This document shows, piece after piece, positions 1 through 8,108 of a stretch of 40,461 bases of DNA. The notes under the pieces were generated by a model, which was not told the origin of the DNA, ran no database searches, and worked only from the letters and a program-made list of their open reading frames with translations. This DNA is from an uncultured Enterocloster sp. (GTDB taxonomy: Bacteria > Bacillota > Clostridia > Lachnospirales > Lachnospiraceae): contig CALWQV010000021.1 in assembly GCA_944383785.1 (NCBI GenBank), positions 1 to 40,461 of the forward strand. The letters are read 5' to 3'. The translations under genes were made by a program, and so were the position numbers. Position 1 is the first letter of the stretch; every line of letters begins with the position of its first letter.

Positions 1-760
1 ACCAGTGACGCTCAAACCATTTATCCTCATCTTTCAGGAAATAAGTTCCCAGCTCCACCTCCGCGGTGATGCCGTTTTCAAACATCAGCAGGATCTTGAA
101 ATAATCGTCTACTTTTTCATTGATGACGTTTCTCACATCCGCGAATACCGATGTGATTTTTCCGGGAATCATCCACAGCATCTGGTCGATGAGATGAACG
201 CCCCAGTCATAGAGCATGCCGCCGCCCTGCTCCGGATACACATGCCAGTCATGCATATTTCCGTTGTAGCCGTACAGTCCGGTCTGAACCGTGTAGATGT
301 CGCCCAGGCTGCCCTCGTCAAACACCTGCTTGATGGTCCGGTAGTCCGGGTCAAACCGGCGCTGCTGATGGACGGTAAACTTTACGCCGTTCTCCGCCAC
401 CACTTTCTCCATTTCCTCCAGATCCGGCTGAAAATCATCCGCCGCCAATATCTCCCAGCCTCCATCCTCTTCCTCCTGAAGATAAAGCCGTCCCGCTTCC
501 CGCCCGCTTACCCAAAAATATCGGGCGTTCCGGAGCCTCCAATCTATCTTCCTGCGGGCATCCCGGCAAATCTCACCGGCCAGCTCCATCCGGCACTGAT
601 CCTCATAGGAGGCAGCTGCATGCTGAAAAATCATATAAAATACGGTGGCGGCAATCACAAAAATCGCCAGAGAAACCACCGTCTCAATCAGCGTATACCC
701 GCCGCTACCGATAGTAGTACATCCGTACCTTCTGTCCTTCTTCCTCCGCCTCAACCTCAT
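1..760 (-). CDS. Chimeric ORF: prepilin-like N-terminus fused in frame to a Gfo/Idh/MocA oxidoreductase segment (partial, runs off left edge)
   Basis: An open frame starts at ATG 758-760, preceded by AAGGGAG, and reads without a stop to base 2 (253 codons). Residues about 20-45 are a class III prepilin segment (GGYTLIETV followed by a hydrophobic stretch), and the next 60 residues look like a PulJ/GspJ-type minor pilin. From about base 450-415 leftwards the protein changes to the middle of a Gfo/Idh/MocA dehydrogenase: NGVKFTVHQQRRFDPDYR, then GSLGDIYTV, GGGMLYDWGVHLID and the LGTYFLKDEDKW region. The Rossmann NAD-binding half is absent, as is the pilin C-terminus. The ORF overlaps the preceding pilin gene by 56 bp in another frame. 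Either a deletion fused two genes or the sequence is misjoined; I cannot tell which. A functional fusion is unlikely because the dehydrogenase lacks its cofactor domain. Confidence 0.75.
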   Translation of the reverse strand, partial: MRLRRRKKDRRYGCTTIGSGGYTLIETVVSLAIFVIAATVFYMIFQHAAASYEDQCRMELAGEICRDARRKIDWRLRNARYFWVSGREAGRLYLQEEEDGGWEILAADDFQPDLEEMEKVVAENGVKFTVHQQRRFDPDYRTIKQVFDEGSLGDIYTVQTGLYGYNGNMHDWHVYPEQGGGMLYDWGVHLIDQMLWMIPGKITSVFADVRNVINEKVDDYFKILLMFENGITAEVELGTYFLKDEDKWFERHW

Positions 761-1031
761 ACTCCCTTAATACCTCCCAAATTACATTTTCCTCATTGTC
801 CTCCCCTTCCTTCCAAAACTGCAGCCTCAGCTCCTTTCCCGTAGGCCGTCCTTCTCCGGCGCGGACCGCCCTGGCCGCTTCGTCGTCCAGTTTTTCCAGA
901 CGGCGTCCGATCTCCAGCAGCCTGCGTCCCGCATCCGATACCGTCAGAAAAGCCGCGCCTAAAAGCGTCAAAAGGGCCAGGGCAATAACCGTCTCAATCA
1001 GTGTAAATCCGCTTTCTTTTCTCATACTCAT
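705..1031 (-). CDS. Prepilin-type cleavage/methylation domain protein (pseudopilin)
   Basis: The 108-residue product begins MSMRKESG followed by FTLIETVIALALLTLLGAAFL. This is a textbook type IV prepilin leader: a basic start, Gly just before the cleavage site, Phe at +1, Glu at +5 and a hydrophobic helix. A prepilin peptidase would cut after Gly8 and the helix would pack into a pilus or pseudopilus core. The rest (a charged coiled region, then a short beta-rich tail ending MYYYR) is too short for a major pilin and fits a GspI/GspH-like minor component. The start at 1031 was chosen because its ATG overlaps the upstream gene's TGA (ATGA), which implies translational coupling. A longer in-frame extension to 1109 lies inside the upstream gene and is rejected. 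Confidence 0.8.
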   Translation of the reverse strand: MSMRKESGFTLIETVIALALLTLLGAAFLTVSDAGRRLLEIGRRLEKLDDEAARAVRAGEGRPTGKELRLQFWKEGEDNEENVIWEVLREYEVEAEEEGQKVRMYYYR

Positions 1032-1513
1032 CCATCCGTTTCTTTCCCGTACAGCTGAAATCCAAGCGAAAGCTCCACGCCCTCTTTGGTTTCCTCTGCC
1101 CGGATCCACTTTAGGGCAGCCGGAAATTTTCTTTCTTCAATCCCCGCCGCAAAGGACTGGGCGCTCCTAAAATCCCTTCCTAAAAACCGCGCCTTCAGAA
1201 ACGGAGGGCTTCCTTCCTGCGTCTTTTCTGCCTGAAAGCTCTGCATCTCCATCCCCGTATCCTCCGCCAGCTTTTGAAGGATCGCGTCCGCTTCCTCCGG
1301 CTCCAGCTTCCTTCCGGGCAGCTGCTGACCGCCCGCTCCCGCCTCGCCTTTCGGACTCTCCTCCAAAAGTTTCTCCAGATATTCCTTTCTCCCTTCCGCC
1401 GTTTCAAGGCTGACTCTTGCAGGCAGAACCATCCCCTGCCAGGCGAAAAATCCGGCGTACAGCACCAGGGCCGTTCCCAAAAGAATCCGCTCCCGTTTCG
1501 TCAGCTTTCTCAT
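1028..1513 (-). CDS. PilO/GspM-like pilus assembly inner-membrane protein
   Basis: 161 residues: a short basic cytoplasmic N-terminus (MRKLTKRERI), one membrane helix (about residues 11-29), then a coiled-coil stretch and an alpha/beta C-terminal domain. This is the layout of PilO and GspM, which form the inner-membrane alignment complex with PilN/GspL. The sequence itself is poorly conserved, so the call rests mostly on topology and position: it follows the PilM/PilN gene with a 4-base ATGA overlap and precedes a pilin with the same overlap. A generic single-pass protein is the alternative, but the operon order strongly favours the pilus role. Confidence 0.65.
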   Translation of the reverse strand: MRKLTKRERILLGTALVLYAGFFAWQGMVLPARVSLETAEGRKEYLEKLLEESPKGEAGAGGQQLPGRKLEPEEADAILQKLAEDTGMEMQSFQAEKTQEGSPPFLKARFLGRDFRSAQSFAAGIEERKFPAALKWIRAEETKEGVELSLGFQLYGKETDG

Positions 1514-2886
1514 GGCTCCCCTCCCAAATCAATATGAATCGTCATCCTATATCCCTCCCGTCCCTCCGTTTCCTCCCGTTCCCAGCCGGCATATTCAGCG
1601 ACCAGGCCGGGATTTTGCTCCCGCAGACGCCCTGCGTACTCCGGCCCCTGAGCTCTGTCCTCCATACGCAGATGAACCGTCAGCCTTCCCGCCTCTCCGT
1701 CAAAAGAAAAGCCGGCCATCTCCATTCCCGGCAGAAGCGCCTCCCTCAGACGCTTAAAATCTTCCTCCCCGGGTCCCTGGGGCCGCAAGCCCTCTCCTTC
1801 CTGGAGCTTTTGCTGATTCAAGCTGTATTCCAGAAGATCCGCCTGTTCCTCAATTCGCTTCGTCTCCCAGTCCAGCCTCTCCCGGTAGGCGAAGGAAGCG
1901 GCCAATACCGCCAGCGCCAGCCACACCGGAACCATGGCCTTTATATCCGCTAATCTTCCCCGCCGCTCTTTCATCCCGGCAAAAAAATTCACGGGCCTCA
2001 TGCTTCTTCTGTCTTCCCAGGCCAGCGCCGCCGCCTGCAAGAGCACCGTCTCCGGCCCCGCTGTCGTCTCTTCCTCCCAACGCGCCAACTCCGCCAGTCT
2101 TTCTTCCACCTGACACGTTAGGCCCGTCAGGCTGCTAAGGGCCCCGGCTGCCCGGAGCCCATCGGGAAATCCGCCCGGCAGCAGCCGGATCACGGCCCTT
2201 TCTCCCTCCAGAATCGCCTGGGTCTGCTCCGCCAGCTCTTCAAAGACCAGCTCATCCATCTGTTCGCGAAATAGAACCCCGGCGCGAAAGGGCGATCTTC
2301 TCCGCTTTAGGCACCGCCCTTTACGGCCAAGATACAGCCGAATTTCATTTTCAAAAAGTCCCGCCGTAAGAACATACTCCTGGCTGCCCCCGGAAGCCAG
2401 AAGGCAAAGGCAGTCTGGGGCAGCCAATACGCTTTCACAGCTGATTCCTTCCTCCCTTAGGATTTCAATTCCCTCTTTCAGCCTGCCCTCATCCGCAGCC
2501 CAAACCAGACGCCTGACACCTTCTTCCTCAGGATTTTCCTCCCCATTCCATTTCTCTTCCGCCAGCGGATCTTCTGTCAGCTGAACGGTCAGTCCGCCCT
2601 CTTCTTCCCGCCGCCGCTCCATTTCCCTGGCAGCCATCTGTCTGAGGATTCTCCCGGAAGCCTTCGGGAGACAGAGGCGCTCCGAAATCACCTGGCTGTC
2701 GCCCAAAACCAGAACTGCCCTGCCTTTTCCAAGGCCGTGCCGGCGTACAAAATCCCGCAGCTCCTCCCAGGCTTCGCCCACCTTTAGGCGCTCCGAACCC
2801 ATCTCTTTTGCCGTCGCTTGGCCTCCGCCCTTTCGGACTTTCAAATATGCGATCCGGTCCTTTTCAATGTAAATATAAGTCCTCAC
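1510..2886 (-). CDS. PilM-PilN (GspL-like) pilus assembly protein
   Basis: 458 residues. The first about 290 residues resemble a divergent actin-fold PilM/GspL cytoplasmic domain (SERLCLPKASGRILRQMAAREMER; LRRLVWAADEGR-like middle). A PilN-like junction (VNFFAGMKERRG, about 299-310) then leads into one membrane helix (about 316-334) and a periplasmic-type coiled coil and ferredoxin-like C-terminus. It would recruit the PilC platform and pilins to the membrane. The start is GTG at 2884-2886, behind a long Shine-Dalgarno (GAGGTGATC); no better ATG fits. It is 15 bases after pilC and overlaps pilO by 4 bases. A fused PilM-PilN gene is known from GspL-type proteins, so the fusion is not an error. 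Confidence 0.7.
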   Translation of the reverse strand: MRTYIYIEKDRIAYLKVRKGGGQATAKEMGSERLKVGEAWEELRDFVRRHGLGKGRAVLVLGDSQVISERLCLPKASGRILRQMAAREMERRREEEGGLTVQLTEDPLAEEKWNGEENPEEEGVRRLVWAADEGRLKEGIEILREEGISCESVLAAPDCLCLLASGGSQEYVLTAGLFENEIRLYLGRKGRCLKRRRSPFRAGVLFREQMDELVFEELAEQTQAILEGERAVIRLLPGGFPDGLRAAGALSSLTGLTCQVEERLAELARWEEETTAGPETVLLQAAALAWEDRRSMRPVNFFAGMKERRGRLADIKAMVPVWLALAVLAASFAYRERLDWETKRIEEQADLLEYSLNQQKLQEGEGLRPQGPGEEDFKRLREALLPGMEMAGFSFDGEAGRLTVHLRMEDRAQGPEYAGRLREQNPGLVAEYAGWEREETEGREGYRMTIHIDLGGEP

Positions 2887-2901
2887 TGGATCACCTCGAT
2901 T

Positions 2902-4089
2902 TTAAAGTATCTGGGAATACAAAGAAAATAGGGGAATCACAACAGACAGGACAATCATCCCCACCAGAAGCCCCATCACAAGAATCATGCATGGTTCCGC
3001 CAGGGCAATCAGCTGTTCCAGGGCGTTTTCCTCTTCCTGCTCATAGAAGGCGCCGGTCTGTTCCGAAAGCAGCTCAAGCTTCCCCGCCTCTTCGCCCGCG
3101 GCGATCATGGACACAAAAGCTCTCGGGAACAGCTCCTCCTCCCGAAAGGCCTCGGATAGAAGCTTTCCGCCCTTTACTGCTTCGGACACCGCCAAAAGAC
3201 GCTGCCGTATGTAGGCGCTGCCCAGCAGATTGGCCGCCGTTTCCAGGCTTTCGATCACGCTGACGCCGCTTCCATATAAAACGGAAAATGTACTGGCAAA
3301 GCGGGCCGTATCCGAAATCCGCAAGAGCCTGCCCGCTGCCGGCAGCCTCAAAAGCATCTGATCCATTTTCAGCCTGCAGGCCGGAATCCGAAAAATCCCC
3401 CACGCGCCGAAGCCGGCGGCCAGGAAGATAAAACCAAGGAAAATCGGATGCTCCGTAAGAACCGCGCTGATTTGCAGCATGCACCGGGTAAGCAGGGGAA
3501 GCTCCCTTCCTGACAGCAACGCGCCGAACCGCGGTACTACAGACGTAAAAAGAAAAACAGCCGATATGATCGTAACAACAAATAAAATCACCGGGTAGGT
3601 CATGACGCTCTGAAATTTTCTGCGCAGCGCCACATCCCGGCTGTAACGCGCCGCCAGACGCTCCAAAAGCTGGGGAAGACGGCCGCTTTTCTCTCCCGCC
3701 TCCACAACCCGGATCATCAGCTCCGGAAAGGCGGGCTCCATCTCCTTCATGGCCTCCGACAGGGTCCGCCCCCGCTGAATCGTATCCTTCAGCCTTTCCA
3801 AAATATGCCGCAGCCTGACATTTCTCGTCTGGCTGACGATCTCCAGAGCTTTCGGCGCCGGCACTCCCGCCTGAAGCATGGCGGACATTTGACGGCAGAA
3901 GAAGGGAATATCCTCTGCCCTAAGCCTCCCCGTCATGTCCCTTTTCGCCGTCCTAACCCTGGAATATTCATAGCAGAACAGTTCCTCCCGCCGAAGCTTC
4001 TCTAACAGCTCCCGGCTGTCCGCCGCCTCCGTCACCCCAGCCTTCCTGCTGCCGTCCATGCGGCAGGCCTTATAACGGTATCTCGCCAT
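2902..4089 (-). CDS. Type II secretion / type IV pilus platform protein, GspF/PilC family
   Basis: 395 residues from ATG 4087-4089, which has GAGGAG 9 bases upstream and gives the typical N-terminus MARYRYKACRMDG. A start at 4131 would overlap the preceding gene and is rejected. Two T2SSF repeats are visible: the first contains FFCRQMSAMLQAGVP and ends at a membrane helix near 'VILFVVTIISAVFLFTSVVPRFG'-type sequence (paraphrased by position, about residues 155-178); the second contains FASTFSVLYGSGVSVIESLE and ends in a C-terminal helix (about 365-390). This polytopic protein couples the assembly ATPase to pilin polymerisation. No GspE/PilB or PilT ATPase lies beside it in the window. Confidence 0.92.
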   Translation of the reverse strand: MARYRYKACRMDGSRKAGVTEAADSRELLEKLRREELFCYEYSRVRTAKRDMTGRLRAEDIPFFCRQMSAMLQAGVPAPKALEIVSQTRNVRLRHILERLKDTIQRGRTLSEAMKEMEPAFPELMIRVVEAGEKSGRLPQLLERLAARYSRDVALRRKFQSVMTYPVILFVVTIISAVFLFTSVVPRFGALLSGRELPLLTRCMLQISAVLTEHPIFLGFIFLAAGFGAWGIFRIPACRLKMDQMLLRLPAAGRLLRISDTARFASTFSVLYGSGVSVIESLETAANLLGSAYIRQRLLAVSEAVKGGKLLSEAFREEELFPRAFVSMIAAGEEAGKLELLSEQTGAFYEQEEENALEQLIALAEPCMILVMGLLVGMIVLSVVIPLFSLYSQIL

Positions 4090-4102
4090 CCGCTTTTTCT
4101 CC

Positions 4103-4282
4103 TCAGCGAAACTGATTGATCTCCGGTACATAGCAAAAGCCCGCAGCCTTCATGGACTCCCGGAGCTCTGTTTCCGAAATGTCCTGATCCGTACACAGCT
4201 CTTCCAGACTTGGGTAAAAGTCTCTCAGCTGCGTATTCAGCCAGCTAAGACGCATCACCGGATCCTTTGGCAGTTGTTTCAT
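4103..4282 (-). CDS. DUF4250 domain-containing small protein
   Basis: 59 residues, MKQLPKDPVMRLSWLNTQL then RDFYPSLEELC and an acidic helix ending YVPEINQF. The LPKDPxxLLSxxNTxLRDxYxSL pattern is the hallmark of DUF4250, a small Firmicutes family without known function. The start at 4282 has GGAGG 8 bases upstream. Upstream in-frame codons to 4357 lie inside the promoter and are rejected. It is the first gene behind that promoter and is 13 bases from pilC, so it is probably the leader gene of the pilus operon. Confidence 0.85.
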   Translation of the reverse strand: MKQLPKDPVMRLSWLNTQLRDFYPSLEELCTDQDISETELRESMKAAGFCYVPEINQFR

Positions 4283-4327
4283 CTCGTTCTCCTCCATTGG
4301 CATATCCCGCCCTGCATTTCCCAACTC

Positions 4328-4357
4328 ATTATGATCGACCACCCCTTTGATTGTCAA
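4328..4357 (-). promoter_or_regulatory. Sigma-A promoter of the DUF4250-pilus operon
   Basis: On the minus strand there is a perfect -35 TTGACA (4352-4357), an 18-base spacer and -10 CATAAT (4328-4333). It sits about 45 bases upstream of the DUF4250 start and just downstream of the hairpin at 4378-4425. It is the only good promoter seen for the whole leftward pilus gene set. Confidence 0.75.
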
Positions 4358-4377
4358 GCAAAATATTCTGGATGGAT

Positions 4378-4425
4378 AAAAAAGTCCCCCAGGCCGGCGT
4401 TTACTGCCAGCCCAGGGGACTTTTT
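4378..4425 (-). terminator. Rho-independent terminator after clpB
   Basis: The long inverted repeat AAAAAGTCCCC / GGGGACTTTTT has an inner GGCTGGC/GCCGGCC stem and a short loop. On the minus strand the stem is followed by T6. It lies 4 bases past the clpB stop and immediately before the pilus-operon promoter. Confidence 0.9.
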
Positions 4426-4428
4426 CCT

Positions 4429-7020
4429 TTACTCTACGTATGCGATCAAACGGTCGCCCGCTTCCGATACGTCAATTACGATGGTATTTCCGGCCCGCAC
4501 TCCGTCTCCCAGAATAATTCTGGCAGCAAGAGTCTCGATATTTTTCTGGATATACCGCTTCAGCGGGCGCGCGCCGTATACAGGATCGTAGCCCTTGTCG
4601 GTTACAAACTCCTTGGCCTGCTCCGTCAGCTCCACCTTCAGCTCCCGGTCCGCCAACCGTTTGTTCATATCCGCAATGCACAGATCCACGATACCGCTGA
4701 TATTCTCCTTGGTCAGAGGCTTAAAGAGGATCACCTCGTCCAGACGGTTCAAAAACTCGGGCCTGAAGTGGGCTCGCAGATCATTCATCACCGCTTCCTC
4801 CGCCTCAGGACGGATCTTGCCGCTTTCATCGATGCCCTCCAGCAGATACTGGGAGCCGATATTGGAGGTCAGGATAATGATGGTGTTCTTAAAGTCCACC
4901 GTCCGCCCCTGGGAGTCGGTGATCCGCCCGTCGTCCAGCACCTGCAAAAGCACGTTGAACACATCGGGATGGGCTTTCTCCACCTCGTCAAACAGCACCA
5001 CCGAGTAGGGCTTGCGCCTTACGGCCTCGGTCAGCTGTCCGCCCTCGTCGTATCCCACATATCCGGGCGGCGCTCCGATGAGACGGGCCACGGAATGTTT
5101 CTCCATATACTCGCTCATATCGATGCGGACCATATTGGACTCATCGTCAAACAGCGCCTGGGCCAGGGCCTTGGCAAGCTCCGTCTTGCCTACACCGGTG
5201 GGGCCCAAAAACAGGAAGGAGCCAATGGGCTTGGTGGGGTCCTTGATGCCCGCCTTGGAGCGGATAATGGCCTCCGTCACCTTCTCTACGCCCTCGTCCT
5301 GGCCGATCACCCGCTTATGGAGCTCCGCATCCAGATGGAGGGTCTTGTTGCGCTCGCTCTCCGTCAGCTTGGCTACCGGAATCCCCGTCCACTTGGAGAC
5401 GATCCGGGCGATCTCATCCTCGGTAACGCTTTCATGTACCAGGCTCAAATCCTCATTGCGGACCTTCTCCTCCTCTGCCTGAAGCTCCTTTTGCAGCTGG
5501 GGCAGCTTGCCGTACTGCAGCTCCGCTGCCTTATTTAAATCGTATTTCTGCTGGGCGTCCTGAATCTGACGGTTCACGGACTCGATCTCCTCCCGCAGGG
5601 AAGACAGACGATCTACACTGGCCTTTTCATTCTCCCACTGAGCCTTCTTCGCGGAAAACTCGTCGTGGAGCTCCGCCAGCTCCTTCTGAAGATCCGCCAG
5701 ACGATCCTGGCTCAGACGGTCCGTCTCCTTCTTTAGGGCCGCTTCCTCAATCTCCATCTGCATGATCTTCCGGGACAATTCATCCAGCTCCGCCGGCATG
5801 CTGTCCATCTCGGTCTTAATCATGGCGCAGGCCTCATCCACCAGGTCGATGGCCTTATCCGGCAGGAAACGGTCGGAGATATAGCGATCCGAAAGGGTCG
5901 CCGCGCTGACCAGGGCGGAGTCGGTAATCTTCACTCCATGATACACCTCATAGCGCTCCTTTAAGCCCCTTAAAATGGAGATGGTATCCTCCACCGAAGG
6001 CTCGTTCACCATCACCGGCTGGAACCGCCGCTCCAGGGCCGCGTCCTTTTCAATATACTGTCGGTACTCGTTCAAGGTAGTAGCGCCGATGCAGTGGAGC
6101 TCGCCTCTGGCCAGCATGGGCTTTAACATATTTCCGGCGTCCATAGACCCCTCGGTCTTACCGGCGCCTACAATGGTATGCAGCTCATCAATAAAGAGGA
6201 TGATCTGCCCCTCGCTCTTCTTCACTTCCTCCAGAACGGCTTTTAACCGCTCTTCAAACTCGCCCCGGTACTTGGCCCCCGCAACCAGGGAACCCATATC
6301 CAGGGCAAAAAGCTTCTTATCCTTTAAGCCCTCCGGTACATCTCCCCGGACAATCCGCTGGGCAAGTCCTTCTACCACTGCGGTCTTGCCCACGCCAGGC
6401 TCGCCGATGAGAACCGGGTTGTTCTTGGTCTTTCTGGAAAGGATGCGGACCACGTTTCGGATCTCGCTGTCGCGGCCGATCACCGGATCCAGCTTCTGAT
6501 CCCTGGCCCGCTCCACCAGGTCGTAGCCGTACTTATTCAGCGTATCGTAGGTAGCCTCCGGGTTGTCACTGACTACCCGCTGGTTTCCTCTCACCGTAGA
6601 AAGAGCCTGCAAAAAGCGCTCCCTGGTGATGCCGTACATCTGAAACAGGCTCTTCATAGCTGAATTGGGCTGCTTTAAGAGGGACAAAAACAGGTGCTCT
6701 ACGGACACGTACTCGTCTCCCATAGCCTTTGCCTCGTCCTCCGCATTGATCAGAACCTTATTCAAATCATTGCTGATATAAAGCTGTCCGCCGCCGCTGA
6801 CCTTAGGAAGCTTCTCCAAAGCCTGCCCGGCCTCGCCGGCAAACATCTCTCCCTGAATCCCCATCTTGGTAATCAGCTTTAAAATCAGGCTGTCCTCCAG
6901 GGTCAGGAGACTGTAAAGCAGATGCTCCTGTCCGATCTGCTGGTTTCCGTACTCGTAAGCCAGCTTCTCACAGTTCTGCACCGCTTCCATGGACTTCTGG
7001 GTAAATTTATTAATGTTCAT
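4429..7020 (-). CDS. clpB: ATP-dependent disaggregase ClpB
   Basis: 863 residues from ATG 7018-7020 (GGAGG 8 bases upstream; a GTG one codon earlier is possible). ClpB works with DnaK to pull proteins out of aggregates. Domains in order: Clp_N double repeat (about 1-145); AAA-1 with Walker A GEPGVGKT (about 206) and Walker [10 protein letters not shown]; the long ClpB-type middle coiled coil (about 410-520); AAA-2 with GPTGVGKT and [14 protein letters not shown]; and a C-terminal ClpB small domain. Length and middle domain distinguish it from ClpA, ClpC and ClpE. The second-domain arginine-finger and sensor motifs (LTSNIGS, GARPLKR) are intact. It appears monocistronic, with its own promoter carrying a CIRCE-like operator and a strong terminator. 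Confidence 0.97.
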   Translation of the reverse strand: MNINKFTQKSMEAVQNCEKLAYEYGNQQIGQEHLLYSLLTLEDSLILKLITKMGIQGEMFAGEAGQALEKLPKVSGGGQLYISNDLNKVLINAEDEAKAMGDEYVSVEHLFLSLLKQPNSAMKSLFQMYGITRERFLQALSTVRGNQRVVSDNPEATYDTLNKYGYDLVERARDQKLDPVIGRDSEIRNVVRILSRKTKNNPVLIGEPGVGKTAVVEGLAQRIVRGDVPEGLKDKKLFALDMGSLVAGAKYRGEFEERLKAVLEEVKKSEGQIILFIDELHTIVGAGKTEGSMDAGNMLKPMLARGELHCIGATTLNEYRQYIEKDAALERRFQPVMVNEPSVEDTISILRGLKERYEVYHGVKITDSALVSAATLSDRYISDRFLPDKAIDLVDEACAMIKTEMDSMPAELDELSRKIMQMEIEEAALKKETDRLSQDRLADLQKELAELHDEFSAKKAQWENEKASVDRLSSLREEIESVNRQIQDAQQKYDLNKAAELQYGKLPQLQKELQAEEEKVRNEDLSLVHESVTEDEIARIVSKWTGIPVAKLTESERNKTLHLDAELHKRVIGQDEGVEKVTEAIIRSKAGIKDPTKPIGSFLFLGPTGVGKTELAKALAQALFDDESNMVRIDMSEYMEKHSVARLIGAPPGYVGYDEGGQLTEAVRRKPYSVVLFDEVEKAHPDVFNVLLQVLDDGRITDSQGRTVDFKNTIIILTSNIGSQYLLEGIDESGKIRPEAEEAVMNDLRAHFRPEFLNRLDEVILFKPLTKENISGIVDLCIADMNKRLADRELKVELTEQAKEFVTDKGYDPVYGARPLKRYIQKNIETLAARIILGDGVRAGNTIVIDVSEAGDRLIAYVE

Positions 7021-7076
7021 CACTCATTCCTCCTCATCCTTGCGGAATCGTGCTGTGGTCTCTTTGTTCTATGTGT

Positions 7077-7105
7077 AATATAACACTATCTGTTAGCCAC
7101 GTCAA
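7077..7105 (-). promoter_or_regulatory. clpB sigma-A promoter
   Basis: Minus strand -35 TTGACG (7100-7105), 17-base spacer, -10 TATATT (7077-7082), about 57 bases upstream of the clpB start. The -35 box lies inside the CIRCE-like dyad at 7093-7119, so a repressor bound there would block RNA polymerase. Confidence 0.8.
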
Positions 7106-7119
7106 GAGGTGAGTGCTAT
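7093..7119. promoter_or_regulatory. CIRCE-like operator (HrcA site) overlapping the clpB promoter
   Basis: The CIRCE consensus is TTAGCACTC-N9-GAGTGCTAA. Here on the plus strand the halves are TTAGCCACG (5 of 9 matches, all in the outer TTAGC) and GAGTGCTAT (8 of 9), with an exact 9-base spacer. The exact spacing and the overlap with the -35 box support an HrcA site; the degenerate left arm lowers certainty. No CtsR-type tandem heptad was seen. Confidence 0.6.
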
Positions 7120-7123
7120 TTTT

Positions 7124-7978
7124 TTATTTCAACCCAAGTCCCGTAACCGTCTTACCTGTCAGGGTTCCTTCATAAATTACCGTGGCGGTATCTCCCTGTG
7201 CAGGGCCGTCAAACATACCTGCCTCGCCTACAAAGGTAAATACGCTCTGATCCTGGTCCGCAGTCTGCAGTACGATATAATCCTCGCCTGTTTCCACAAC
7301 GGTTCCGGTCAGGGTATACTCCTGAGCGTCCTCTGAATCATAGGCGTCCTCTGTCACAATCCTGGTTGCCATCGGCAGATATTCCTCGTCCTCCAGATCC
7401 CCATAGTAGGTAATCTCCGCTTCCACTCCGGCCTGAATCCCGCCCAAGCTGACCTGCTGGGCAATGGAGGTATCGAAGGTATAAACCGCCTCATCCTCAT
7501 CGCTCTTTAAATCCAGGGTAGTTCCCTCCACCTTTTCAATGGTTCCGGTCATCACCGGGTCCGCGTTCGCCAGGGCCTCTTCTTCCGCCTCCTGAGCGGC
7601 GCTGGCAATAATCTCTACATATACCGCCTTGGTCACATCCTCTGACAAAGTTCCGTAAAAGGTGACCTCCACCTCGTCTCCGGGAACCAGCTCATAATCA
7701 TCGGAGTATTCCGCCTCAGAACAGTCAAATGTGGCGATCTCCCCGTTGTCGTCAATGGTCAGATTCTGGCCCTGCACCTCAGTGATCACACCGTAAAAGA
7801 AATCCTCTTCCTCCTCTTGTGTCTCCTGAGTCTGGGCAGCCGTCGTCTCCTGGGCCGCCGCCTCAGTGGCAGCCTGGGAAGCCGTCGTCTCCGTCTGGGA
7901 CGTGCTGCCGGACGAGCAGGCAGTTACCATCAGAGCCATAGCCGCAGCCATGGCGGCAGTTACATACATTTTCTTCAT
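7124..7978 (-). CDS. Secreted lipoprotein with three tandem beta-rich repeats
   Basis: 284 residues. A signal peptide with lipobox MVTAC (about residues 17-21) predicts lipid anchoring at the outer face of the membrane. A low-complexity Thr/Ala/Glu linker follows (to about 58). Then come three homologous units of about 70 residues, each opening G-x-I/V-x-x-V-x-G-x-x-L and closing with a VTFYGTL / ITYYGDL / VIYEGTL strand before a charged segment. Each unit looks like a small OB- or SH3-like barrel. I do not recognise a named family, and the function is unknown. The ATG at 7976-7978 has GAGGAG about 10 bases upstream. Its stop lies just beside the clpB operator. Confidence 0.85.
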   Translation of the reverse strand: MKKMYVTAAMAAAMALMVTACSSGSTSQTETTASQAATEAAAQETTAAQTQETQEEEEDFFYGVITEVQGQNLTIDDNGEIATFDCSEAEYSDDYELVPGDEVEVTFYGTLSEDVTKAVYVEIIASAAQEAEEEALANADPVMTGTIEKVEGTTLDLKSDEDEAVYTFDTSIAQQVSLGGIQAGVEAEITYYGDLEDEEYLPMATRIVTEDAYDSEDAQEYTLTGTVVETGEDYIVLQTADQDQSVFTFVGEAGMFDGPAQGDTATVIYEGTLTGKTVTGLGLK

Positions 7979-8108
7979 AATTTCGCATCTCCTCTTCTAT
8001 TTCGATTTTGAGTTTTTCTCCAGTTCTCCTCCGTAAATTCCCCTCCGGCTCCCGCCGGATGGATACGTCCCATCTTACTACAGGCCACGCCGGATTACCA
8101 GTAAAATT

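Noticed and set aside
5-844. A 279-codon plus-strand open frame opposite the pilin/dehydrogenase chimera
   Set aside because: It is the exact antisense of the recognised minus-strand frame, has no Shine-Dalgarno and gives a low-complexity product with no family features.
4351-5538. A 395-codon plus-strand open frame opposite clpB
   Set aside because: It is a mirror frame of a highly conserved gene and runs through the clpB terminator; the translation has no recognisable domain.
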